Both the position numbers and the translations under genes were made by a program. A stretch of DNA of 61,348 nt from Solibacillus merdavium (GTDB taxonomy: Bacteria; Bacillota; Bacilli; Bacillales_A; Planococcaceae). A model generated the notes under the pieces. That model did no database searches, was not told the DNA's origin, and saw only the letters and a program-made list of their open reading frames with translations. Where the stretch lies: positions 1 to 61,348 of the forward strand of contig NZ_JACSPW010000018.1 in NCBI RefSeq assembly GCF_014836935.1. The letters run 5' to 3'. The number at the start of each line of letters is the position of its first letter. Within the stretch, counting starts at the first letter, position 1. Shown here piece after piece: positions 53,779 through 61,348 of this stretch.

Positions 53779-56700
53779 TTATAAGTAATCAATTGCGCTT
53801 AATGCTTTATAAAATAGCTCAGCAAATTCACCACGTGATAGTGTTTGTGTTGGATTGAATGCACCCGTTCCATCCACTACACCGAATTGCTCTAAAATAG
53901 AGATGCTTTGACGTGCTTCAAATGATAGGTTTGCTATATCACGATAATTTGATGTTAAATCATTATACCCCTTTGATAAATCTTGATTTAAATAGCGGTA
54001 TATGTTTGCAATAATAATGGCAGCTTCCTGCTTTGTAATAGGGGCAGTTGGGTTAAAGCGTGAAGATGTAGCTCCACTCATAATTCCCGCCTCTAATAAT
54101 CCTTGTGCGAGCTGTGATTGCTTTGTATTTTCTAAGTCTAGATATTCTGATTTTGAGTTGCCTGATAAATCAAGTGCCGAAGCAATCATTGTCATAGCAT
54201 CCAGCTTGTTTACTTGTTTATAGCTTTCAACAAGACGGTTTGTCGTATTGAATGTAATACCGCGCTTGGCCAATTCACGAATTGCATTACCTTGTGCGGT
54301 GTTTTGAATATCTGTATATCGAATATCGCTTGTAGTCGACTTAAAAGTACCACCCGATGTTGTACGAATGATGAAATTCGAACCATCTACTTTAAATGAG
54401 GCAGGAGACGTACCAGTTGCTGTAACACGCTCAATTATTTGAGAAGCGTTCGCCTTTAATGTGCTTATCGGAACACGAATTTCAACATAGCTTGAGAAGG
54501 TTTTTGCATGATTACCTTCTGTAAATTGAATGTTTAACTGATTATTAGTAATATTTAAAGCTACTCCTATTGCAGCAGTAGATGCTTGAATTTCTGATGT
54601 CGGAATAATAATTTCAACATCGCCAGCTTTTAGGCGCATATTGCGATCGGCTATATTTTTCACTTGTGTTGACGTAATTTGCGTTGTATAGCGACCATTT
54701 TGATACGTCATTGTTTCATATTGTGTCCAATTCGCTGTTTTAGGAACTTTTGTTGCCATGGAACTTGGTGTTCGGATAGAATCATCTGGAATGTAGAGTG
54801 GGTCATATGTTGGTTTTTCGACCACAATCGCACCTGGTTTTACTGCATGGACATAATCTGGATAATATGTGTATACAAGTTCAAGATATTGTGGGTCATT
54901 CCACATAGTTTCAAGACGTACAAGCTTTTCTAAAGTTGTGACATGTCTTTTCGCTTCGGCTGCTAAATTATTATATAGCGAACGCGCTCTTGCAATTTCC
55001 TGCGTTGTTGAATTGCGGGTAATCGTATCCATATATAAATCAAATGCATTTGCATCAAGCTTAGCCTGCTTCACAACTGTATTCTGATAAATTACCTGGT
55101 TTTCAGCATCAATTAATAGATACAAGTTTGTGACAAGTGATTTTGCAAGATCGCTTAGCGCATTGTACGCCATACGAATACTTTTGATTTGTGCTTCTGT
55201 ATATTTTGTTTTGTCGATACGGTTGATACGATCCATTACTGTTTTTGCTTCTTTTTCGGCTTGTTCTGTTTGGGTTGCTAATAAAGACTCGAAATACACT
55301 AAATTTTGTAAAACTCGTTCATTTATTAACTTTTTACCCTCTTCAGTTAATGCTTCATAAGCAGCCCGAGCAGCTTTAATCTCTCCAGATGTTGATTCAT
55401 TATTTAGGACTTGAATCATTTCGATTACTCTTTCAGATGCTGCTTTGTTTGTAAGTTCTACTTCTAACTCCTCTAAAGCGAATAAAAGGATATCAAGTTT
55501 ACCGTAATTGTTAATTTTTTCTTGTTGGTCCTGTGAAAGACTATTATAAGCTTCCCGAACCTTTTCAATGTCCTCTTTAGTGGATTGGTTATTTAATGCT
55601 TCAATTGCTTTATTCACATCATCAATAGCTTTTTGGAAGACTGCTTCGTCATTTGATACCTTTTCCCATAAAGCAATTAAGTCCTCTTTGTTATTTACAA
55701 GATTCTTAGCCTCTGCCGTTAGGGCTTGATACTCCTGATAAACAGATTGCACCTCCATATAGGAAGACTGTTCAGTTAATTCCTTAATTTTATTGATAAC
55801 TGTCTGAGCATCTTTAGCATACCCATCTTCCATTATCCGCGCTTCTTGTTCAACTAAATTTTTTAGTTCTTCGGTAAAGAACATCTCAAATCTGTTATCT
55901 GTAGCTAGTAAATCCGTATATCGCTGTCTTATTTCTTGAATAACCACTGCCATAGATCCGTTATGAAGTGCTGCCATATCTTTTAATAGTGGCTGACCAA
56001 GCGTAGTAGCTAAGTTTTTTAATTTACGGTATTCAAGTAATTTCTCTCTAACCTCTGCTGATAATAAAGCAAGTACTTGTTCAACTGTAATATTTAATTT
56101 TGTAGCCACTACACTAACTGAATCTGCGGAAGTTATTTGACTAACCAAACTGTCTAATGAACCCATATTGGCAAAATCAAGATTTGTTATGGACGTTATT
56201 AATGCATTTAATGCTGTGTCTTCAGAAAGCCCGTTTAAACGGTTTATAAGCGTTGTAAATTTATTAGTATTTTCTACTGAAATAGCGGCTTTTTGGGATT
56301 GCTTCATTTCATCATAGACTTTTTTTGCTTCTCGTACTTTTTCAACCAATTCTTCAGTTACCTGCTCGGAAGTCGTAAGATCATCCATTAATAGATTAAA
56401 GCGCTCGATTTGATTATTCATAGATTGCATTAAAGCTAGCTTATCTCTAACTATATTTCCGTCTGTGCTGCTCATGAGGTGTTTTTGACTGATTAAAAGA
56501 TCATCGTACTGGATTTGGATATCCTTCATACTTGTTAGAAAGTCTGTGGCACTTTCATCTATTATTTTTACTGCATGAATGAAATCCTGGGCCTCTCCAC
56601 GAAGTTCCTCTGTACGTTGGCGGTACGCCTCAATATCTCCTAACCCTTGAATACCAAAACGAATTGATGGTAAGTAGCCATCATATTTCTTTAAAAAATC

Positions 56701-58485
56701 TTCAACAAATACAATAAATTCTGGAATTTCCTCAAATGGATCACCGTTTTTCACGCCTTCTACTTTCGTATCTAAATCCTTTTTCAGTTTACGAGCTGCC
56801 TCTACTTTTTTTACTGCCTCTTGAAGTATAGGGTAATTATAAACAGCGCTTTTATTATTAAGAGTGTTATAACCACTTAAGGCATCATCTACTTTTTTTA
56901 CATACTCTGCACTCATCTCATCTAAATCATTAATAAGATCAATAATTACAGAGCTATTTACATCTCCTAGCGAAAATGATTTCTCAATTTTTTGCAGTTC
57001 AAAATAATTGGTCACTAGTAATTGCTGTTGTTCAGTTAACTCCATATAATGTTGGCGTGCAACCATTACAGCATTTTTAAACGAAGGTGTTGTTTGATTT
57101 GCTGTGTCTATCAATTTTTGAATTTCAATAATAACTTTATTTGCTTTCTCTTCGTTTAAATCATTCATACGTGCCAATGGTAAGAAGCCAGGAGAGCCCT
57201 CTACTGGGGTATAAGTTAAAATATTTGTACCTAACTTAATCGACTGCAACTGCTCCTTCAACACTAATTCAGGTTTTTTTGATGAATCAAGATCATAACG
57301 ATATAAATACTTTCCTTGACTATCATTTATAAAGTAAAGGTATTTTCCTACAGTTTCAATATTTGCAGAGTCACCAGAAGTTTGCTCGTAATATACGATT
57401 CGACCTGTTCCTGTTGTTGCATCTATACGATCAATAGCTAATGGTGTTGCTGTAAGTGAAGCTAAATCTAATTGATAAATTTCGCCAGATGAATGCGCAT
57501 TAGGATAATAAATATGTGTGCTTGATTGTGCTTGGTTATCAATTGTTTTGAAGTGATTGTATGTAGTAGACGTAATTGTTAACCCTTCTGCTCCATTTGC
57601 AATACGACGCTCATTTGGTGTGTTTGTTAAAAAATAGCGGTATTGAATAAGCTTGTCACTTTTTATTGCTGTATCATTACTGCCTGCATCTAGGTGATAC
57701 AATTGTGTACCGATTTTCACCACATTCCATGAGCGGTATTCACCATTCACAATTCCATATACATACTTAACATCAATGGAAGGTACCTGCTTTAATAACG
57801 TGTACATCCACAAAGCATATGCATGAGAAGATAAACCGCTTGTCGGAATTAAATGATGATTTCCCTCTACATAATTTGTATTATGAACTACGTAATCATG
57901 AATAATTTTAATTTTAGCAACGTCATTTGGTGCTGCCTCTACCTTCGTTTTAATATCATCATATTTAGCTTTTGCAGCATTCAGATTCTTTGGTTGATTA
58001 TTTGTAATAGTATCGTAATAATTTAAAGAGAACTCTAATTTTACAGAAGTTGCATCATCTGCTTTCGTTTCGGTCGCTTTCATTCGCATATTATTAAAGA
58101 GGCCATATATTTCTGTTACATCAAATGTTGCTGTGTCATTGGATGTTGTAGTCACAGTTTTTTGGGTATTTAAACTGTTCGTCAACTCCGCCATTAGCTG
58201 CTCTATTAATATTTCATATGATGCAATTTTTGGACCTGTATACATTACTGTAAAACCTTTATTAAATTTAGACATTTCAATAAGAATTTGATTTTTTAAA
58301 TCTTCTTCATCATTGATTAAGAATAATTTGGTACTTGACTGAGTTAAAATAGTTGAGCTACCAGTAAAAATATTTTGTATGTCGAACGTTTGTGTAATTG
58401 TTACTTCTTCAGCTTGCACTTCCCCTGCCACAACAACACTCGCAGGAATGGCAACTAACGCTGCTAGTATTTTTTTTGATTTCAT
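53779..58485 (-). CDS. Giant SLH-anchored surface protein with degenerate transglutaminase domain
   Basis: About 1,568 aa. A signal peptide (cut after VQA, about 25) leads to a transglutaminase-like domain at about 190-275, then a 57-72 kDa-size helical region of repeated ~70-residue units (about 440-1210; for example LNNQSTKEDIEKVREAYNSL), and three C-terminal SLH repeats (about 1400-1568; for example FNPTAPITKQEAAIIIANIY) that bind pyruvylated wall polymer. In the transglutaminase part the catalytic Cys and His positions read Ser (GLSSHAYA, YRSWNVV), so it is probably inactive. The ATG at 58485 follows AAGGAGAAG. It is likely an S-layer-associated protein. Confidence 0.85.
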   Translation of the reverse strand: MKSKKILAALVAIPASVVVAGEVQAEEVTITQTFDIQNIFTGSSTILTQSSTKLFLINDEEDLKNQILIEMSKFNKGFTVMYTGPKIASYEILIEQLMAELTNSLNTQKTVTTTSNDTATFDVTEIYGLFNNMRMKATETKADDATSVKLEFSLNYYDTITNNQPKNLNAAKAKYDDIKTKVEAAPNDVAKIKIIHDYVVHNTNYVEGNHHLIPTSGLSSHAYALWMYTLLKQVPSIDVKYVYGIVNGEYRSWNVVKIGTQLYHLDAGSNDTAIKSDKLIQYRYFLTNTPNERRIANGAEGLTITSTTYNHFKTIDNQAQSSTHIYYPNAHSSGEIYQLDLASLTATPLAIDRIDATTGTGRIVYYEQTSGDSANIETVGKYLYFINDSQGKYLYRYDLDSSKKPELVLKEQLQSIKLGTNILTYTPVEGSPGFLPLARMNDLNEEKANKVIIEIQKLIDTANQTTPSFKNAVMVARQHYMELTEQQQLLVTNYFELQKIEKSFSLGDVNSSVIIDLINDLDEMSAEYVKKVDDALSGYNTLNNKSAVYNYPILQEAVKKVEAARKLKKDLDTKVEGVKNGDPFEEIPEFIVFVEDFLKKYDGYLPSIRFGIQGLGDIEAYRQRTEELRGEAQDFIHAVKIIDESATDFLTSMKDIQIQYDDLLISQKHLMSSTDGNIVRDKLALMQSMNNQIERFNLLMDDLTTSEQVTEELVEKVREAKKVYDEMKQSQKAAISVENTNKFTTLINRLNGLSEDTALNALITSITNLDFANMGSLDSLVSQITSADSVSVVATKLNITVEQVLALLSAEVREKLLEYRKLKNLATTLGQPLLKDMAALHNGSMAVVIQEIRQRYTDLLATDNRFEMFFTEELKNLVEQEARIMEDGYAKDAQTVINKIKELTEQSSYMEVQSVYQEYQALTAEAKNLVNNKEDLIALWEKVSNDEAVFQKAIDDVNKAIEALNNQSTKEDIEKVREAYNSLSQDQQEKINNYGKLDILLFALEELEVELTNKAASERVIEMIQVLNNESTSGEIKAARAAYEALTEEGKKLINERVLQNLVYFESLLATQTEQAEKEAKTVMDRINRIDKTKYTEAQIKSIRMAYNALSDLAKSLVTNLYLLIDAENQVIYQNTVVKQAKLDANAFDLYMDTITRNSTTQEIARARSLYNNLAAEAKRHVTTLEKLVRLETMWNDPQYLELVYTYYPDYVHAVKPGAIVVEKPTYDPLYIPDDSIRTPSSMATKVPKTANWTQYETMTYQNGRYTTQITSTQVKNIADRNMRLKAGDVEIIIPTSEIQASTAAIGVALNITNNQLNIQFTEGNHAKTFSSYVEIRVPISTLKANASQIIERVTATGTSPASFKVDGSNFIIRTTSGGTFKSTTSDIRYTDIQNTAQGNAIRELAKRGITFNTTNRLVESYKQVNKLDAMTMIASALDLSGNSKSEYLDLENTKQSQLAQGLLEAGIMSGATSSRFNPTAPITKQEAAIIIANIYRYLNQDLSKGYNDLTSNYRDIANLSFEARQSISILEQFGVVDGTGAFNPTQTLSRGEFAELFYKALSAIDYL

Positions 58486-58664
58486 ATATGACACTTCTCC
58501 TTCTCGCCTCTATTTATGTATAAAAATCTATTACTTTTTATATCGGTTCATATACCATATTTTAGAACAAAAATAGGTAACATATCATAAAATATAGGAT
58601 ATTTACTATTGTGTAGCTAGATTCCATAAATAGTCATGCCATACCCTTTTCATAATTTATCAAT

Positions 58665-58693
58665 TTGCACGAACTGGAGAGACATGCTACAGT
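58665..58693 (+). promoter_or_regulatory. Promoter of the 354-aa SLH gene
   Basis: TTGCAC (58665-58670) and TACAGT (58688-58693), 17 bp apart, lie 35 bp before the ATG. The region 58486-58727 must also hold the divergent promoter of the large SLH gene, for which no convincing pair is seen. Confidence 0.5.
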
Positions 58694-58727
58694 CAAATTA
58701 ATCCAATTATAAAAGGGGGTTCCTTTC

Positions 58728-59792
58728 ATGAAGCTTTTCTTAAAGGCTTTCATATTGATAGCTGGGATTTTTATTTGCTTTGCATTCCCATCCGAAATGG
58801 AGGCAAAGCAAGTTTTTAAAGATGTCCCGACTAACCATTATGCGTACGATGCAATTAAATGGGCGTATGACTTTAATATAGTAAACGGCTATGCAAACGG
58901 TACCTTCCGTCCAAATCAACCTGTAACTGAGCAGCAGTTTGCAAGTATTTTAGTCGGTTATTTTGATTTAGAGCCCGTGACAGAAGCGCTTGAAAAGTTT
59001 ACGCCTAACGAAATTCCGTCTGATGGTAATTACAATACACTTGCTGCCTATGGGGTGCCGCTAAATGGCTACTTCCAAAATACTATTCGAGGTTCTGCAG
59101 TAAAGCGTGGAACTGTTGCACAAGCGATTGCTTATGTAGCAGATGGACAGACGACATTAAATAAGGCTATCCAGTTTCTGCTCGACCATGATATTTCGAA
59201 TGGGCAAAACCCAAAGTATGAGCAAATCAACGTGCAACGCTTTTTCGGGGCTTCGAATAATTTAACGCGTGCCCAGCTCGTTTCCCTATTCTACAAAATG
59301 CAAAGTAAAAACTTTTTCTATAGGTCACAAATAGCAGAAGGAAGCTATGCGGATATAGGGGCCCATCCCCTCTATAAAAGGGCAAATGAAGCAAGGAACA
59401 TGCTCGACCGTTCGTTACAAAGCGGACGAAACTGGGCTCCTGCAGCAAATAAACCGAAGAAAACGTGGGATGGAGAATATACGTACTTTTATACGTATGG
59501 AAAAGGGGATTTAGATTCTCGGGGCCGTGTACTTACAATATCAAAGAGCACGAAGGAAAACTTTAATGTTACTTACTATACGTTTGATGGCTGGTCTTCT
59601 GGTACGATTGAAGGAACAGCAACTCTAATATCTGATACGAAAGCAAGAATGTCCAAAACAGCTGAGGGAGAACGATGCGTCATTGAATTTGAACGTGGAT
59701 TAAATGACACAATCAAAACAACTGAGTTTTATTGTGAGGCAGGTCGTGAACGGGGTACGGATTATAACGGCAATCTTACATTGGAAAAATAA
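58728..59792 (+). CDS. Exported SLH-domain protein
   Basis: A 354-aa protein with a signal peptide (MKLFLKAFILIAGIFICFAF, cut near EMEAKQ) and an N-terminal SLH repeat (FKDVPTNHYAYDAIKWAY...GYANGTFRPNQPVTEQQFASIL, about 30-85). Two weaker SLH-like repeats follow to about 210. The C-terminal ~120 residues (WDGEYTYFYTYGKGDLDSRG onward) form a beta-rich domain I do not recognise. Two cysteines (RCVIEF, FYCEAG) may pair. It would be wall-bound by its N-terminus with the unknown domain exposed. The ATG follows AAAGGGGG. Confidence 0.82.
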   Translation: MKLFLKAFILIAGIFICFAFPSEMEAKQVFKDVPTNHYAYDAIKWAYDFNIVNGYANGTFRPNQPVTEQQFASILVGYFDLEPVTEALEKFTPNEIPSDGNYNTLAAYGVPLNGYFQNTIRGSAVKRGTVAQAIAYVADGQTTLNKAIQFLLDHDISNGQNPKYEQINVQRFFGASNNLTRAQLVSLFYKMQSKNFFYRSQIAEGSYADIGAHPLYKRANEARNMLDRSLQSGRNWAPAANKPKKTWDGEYTYFYTYGKGDLDSRGRVLTISKSTKENFNVTYYTFDGWSSGTIEGTATLISDTKARMSKTAEGERCVIEFERGLNDTIKTTEFYCEAGRERGTDYNGNLTLEK

Positions 59793-59795
59793 ATT

Positions 59796-59828
59796 GGGAG
59801 CTGCCTGAAATTACATTCCGGCGCTCCC
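59796..59828. terminator. Bidirectional terminator, SLH gene / MBL gene
   Basis: GGGAGC (59796-59801) and GCTCCC (59823-59828) pair, with an inner GCC/GGC extension, between two convergent genes. The T-run is weak on both sides. Confidence 0.6.
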
Positions 59829-59836
59829 ATTTATCA

Positions 59837-60823
59837 TTAGCTTTCCTTTAATTGAAAGATCCATTGACCACCTTGCCAATGGCGTTCAACTATTCCACGC
59901 TCCTGTGCAAGTAGTGTTAAGCCTATTATTTCTGAGATTATAAAAATAAAGTGCTTTGCAAATCGAGGACCGTAAATTGCTTCACCAATAGCCCGCGCCG
60001 TATGATGACCCTCTCTAATTTTCTTTACGAGCTTTTGCAGTTTATATTCCGTCTTACTTAAACTTTTTTCAATGACTTCATCTAAATTTTGAAAAACAGC
60101 TTCATGACCTGCAAAAACATATTCAATAGAAAAGGACTTTACTTTTTTAATTGAATCAATATATTGCATTAGAGGATTTATTACTTCCCCTGCTTCATCA
60201 TGATCGATTAATGCATTTGTCATCCCAGAAGCCAATAAAAAATCACCCGCAAATAGCCAACCGTTTTCTTTATCCCAAAACCCAATTGAATCCGGTGAGT
60301 GCCCCGGAACAGCTATTATTTGCAGACCTCCAATTTGCTGGCCCTCTTCTAGCCGATGTATAGTTGGTAGCAATATTACTTTTTCCTTATTATGAAGGGT
60401 GTTTTCCATTTTAGCCAACCGCTCAATTGCATACTCCATAACCCCATATTGATTATATAATTCTTGGTAAAAAGTAAGCTTCTTTTGTAAATAGTCCCCT
60501 TCACATTTTAAACGGGTAATGGCAATTTGACTTGCATATACAGGAATCGAGTAATCCTTTGCAAGCTTATTAACTAGTCCAGTATGGTCTTCATGAAAGT
60601 GAGTAAGTATAATGCGGTTAATTTGTTTAATTTCAATACTATAGTCACTTAATTTCCGGTAAAAAAACTGTTCAAATTCTTCCCCTTTTATGCCTGCATC
60701 TATGAGTGTATACTCGTTTCCATTCTGGTATATATAACAATTAATGCTACCCATATTACTATAATTCACTGGAAAAATAATGGGATAAACTGTTTTTCCA
60801 TCTGTTCGTATAATTTCATCCAT
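59837..60823 (-). CDS. Metallo-beta-lactamase-fold hydrolase
   Basis: A 328-aa MBL-fold protein. The zinc motif HFHEDH is at residues 75-80, a further His lies in AVPGHSPDSIG, the bridging Asp in LFAGDFLL and a last His in YVFAGHE. A ~60-residue C-terminal helical domain (SLSKTEYKLQKLVKKIREGH) follows, as in MBL-fold thioesterase-like proteins. The reaction is unknown; glyoxalase II- or thioesterase-like activity is possible. I use the ATG at 60823 behind GGGAGAAG; the start at 60859 lacks a ribosome binding site. Confidence 0.85.
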   Translation of the reverse strand: MDEIIRTDGKTVYPIIFPVNYSNMGSINCYIYQNGNEYTLIDAGIKGEEFEQFFYRKLSDYSIEIKQINRIILTHFHEDHTGLVNKLAKDYSIPVYASQIAITRLKCEGDYLQKKLTFYQELYNQYGVMEYAIERLAKMENTLHNKEKVILLPTIHRLEEGQQIGGLQIIAVPGHSPDSIGFWDKENGWLFAGDFLLASGMTNALIDHDEAGEVINPLMQYIDSIKKVKSFSIEYVFAGHEAVFQNLDEVIEKSLSKTEYKLQKLVKKIREGHHTARAIGEAIYGPRFAKHFIFIISEIIGLTLLAQERGIVERHWQGGQWIFQLKES

Positions 60824-61152
60824 ATATATCTTCTCCCTACCTAAATGTTCTTTCATCAATTTGTGGGTGACTTCTGTTTCTGGAATTTCGGTTGAATATG
60901 TAAAAGTTAAAATAGCGGAAAGTTTCCAGTTATATTTAGAGTGGTCCTAATTTGAGATAAAATAAAGGGAATTTTTCCAGCTATTGATTAAAAATTAGTC
61001 TATTTTTGGTTTTTTAGTGAGATAGACAGAATTTCTCTGTCTATTTTTATAATGAATTAAATTTCTAGTATATTCCAACATTTATTATAAATCCATTCTA
61101 TAATACAAACACATTTCTACAATACTAGAAAACATATAATTTTCTAAATGCA
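60824..61152. other. AT-rich intergenic region with isolated hairpin
   Basis: About 330 bp between the MBL gene and the tRNA terminator. It must hold the MBL promoter. A perfect dyad ATAGACAGA/TCTGTCTAT (61022-61030, 61036-61044) is followed by TTTTT on the plus strand, like a terminator with no gene before it. Nothing else is seen. Confidence 0.35.
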
Positions 61153-61184
61153 AAAAACACATTGCAAAATTGCAATGTGTTTTT
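61153..61184 (-). terminator. Terminator of the tRNA operon
   Basis: A near-perfect 13- to 15-bp stem (AACACATTGCA/TGCAATGTGTT with A- and T-runs on its flanks) lies 15 bp after the tRNA-Glu 3' end and ends in TTTTTT on the minus strand. Confidence 0.88.
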
Positions 61185-61198
61185 CTCATGTGCATATA

Positions 61199-61270
61199 TG
61201 ACCCGTACGGGATTCGAACCCGTGTTACCGCCGTGAAAGGGCGGTGTCTTAACCACTTGACCAACGGGCC
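61199..61270 (-). tRNA. tRNA-Glu (anticodon TTC)
   Basis: A 72-nt cloverleaf on the minus strand. The acceptor stem GGCCCGT/ACGGGTC (one G-U) pairs, the D-arm reads TCAAGTGGTTAAGA, the anticodon loop CTTTCAC gives TTC, and the T-loop GGTTCGAATCC is canonical. CCA is not encoded. It lies 2 bp after tRNA-Asn and is followed by a terminator, so it is the last gene of a tRNA operon. Confidence 0.96.
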
Positions 61271-61272
61271 TA

Positions 61273-61348
61273 TGGCTCCGAAGGCAGGACTCGAACCTGC
61301 GACCTGCCGGTTAACAGCCGGATGCTCTACCAACTGAGCTACTTCGGA
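61273..61348 (-). tRNA. tRNA-Asn (anticodon GTT)
   Basis: A complete cloverleaf whose first base is the last base of the window. The acceptor TCCGAAG/CTTCGGA, the D-arm AGCTCAGTTGGTAGAGC, the anticodon loop CTGTTAA giving GTT and the T-arm GCAGGTTCGAGTCCTGC are canonical. The 3' CCA is encoded (61273-61275). More tRNA or rRNA genes probably lie beyond the window edge. Confidence 0.96.

Overview
The window comes from a low-GC Gram-positive bacterium. It has strong AGGAGG-type ribosome binding sites, frequent TTG/GTG starts, SLH-domain surface proteins, guanine- and lysine-type riboswitches, and Bacillus-style operons (ytmI/tcy, hut, xpt-pbuX). The combination of SLH surface proteins with a full type IV pilus locus suggests a Planococcaceae/Caryophanaceae member such as Solibacillus or Lysinibacillus. 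This placement is inference from gene content; no rRNA is present.

Layout. 0.1-6.6 kb: a MerR regulator with its MFS drug pump, ornithine aminotransferase, YpsA, a small unknown gene, a Fur-boxed promoter followed by a terminator (a candidate iron-responsive small RNA), and fumC. 6.7-15.8 kb (minus strand): a type IV pilus operon in the order VanW/G5-like protein, pilB, pilT, pilC, pilA, pilM, pilN, pilO, pilD. 16.2-19.0 kb (plus, divergent): three minor-pilin genes ending in a 645-residue PilX-like protein. 19.2-24.4 kb: xpt-pbuX under a guanine riboswitch, an unknown gene, and a LysP-type permease under a lysine riboswitch. 24.4-27.4 kb: a CynX-like MFS, a membrane-anchored Mrr-type nuclease and a bacterial nitric oxide synthase. 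27.6-33.4 kb: a tripartite tricarboxylate transporter (tctCBA) with its two-component system, a near-consensus cre site and a transposase-like remnant. 33.6-35.0 kb: RtcB with a small membrane protein. 35.4-41.4 kb: a sulfur/cystine operon resembling B. subtilis ytmI-tcyJKLMN-ytmO-ytnIJ, preceded by a LysR-type gene reduced to its DNA-binding domain. 41.6-48.5 kb: hutGIU plus a YjiH-type transporter (no hutH or hutP) and a divergent AraC-type regulator with a degenerate receiver. 48.7-53.7 kb: an SLC13 transporter, catalase and an AEC permease. 53.8-61.3 kb: two divergent SLH proteins, an MBL-fold hydrolase, and tRNA-Glu and tRNA-Asn.

How it fits together. The pilus genes form a nearly complete machine: extension and retraction ATPases, platform, PilMNO alignment complex, major and minor pilins, and peptidase. 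The many riboswitch, Fur, cre and MerR sites point to nutrient-responsive uptake and catabolism of purines, lysine, tricarboxylates, sulfur compounds and histidine.

Two patterns stand out beyond the genes. First, four intergenic regions carry arrays of a short motif (TTAGAA/TTAGCA, or TAGACACT) repeated every 20-21 bp, about two helical turns, with unrelated sequence between copies. Two of these arrays sit between convergent terminators. Second, a consensus sigma-A promoter overlapped by a 14/15 Fur box at 4703-4731 drives about 155 nt that end at a perfect 15-bp terminator before fumC. That transcript has C-rich stretches, the arrangement expected of an FsrA-like iron-sparing small RNA.
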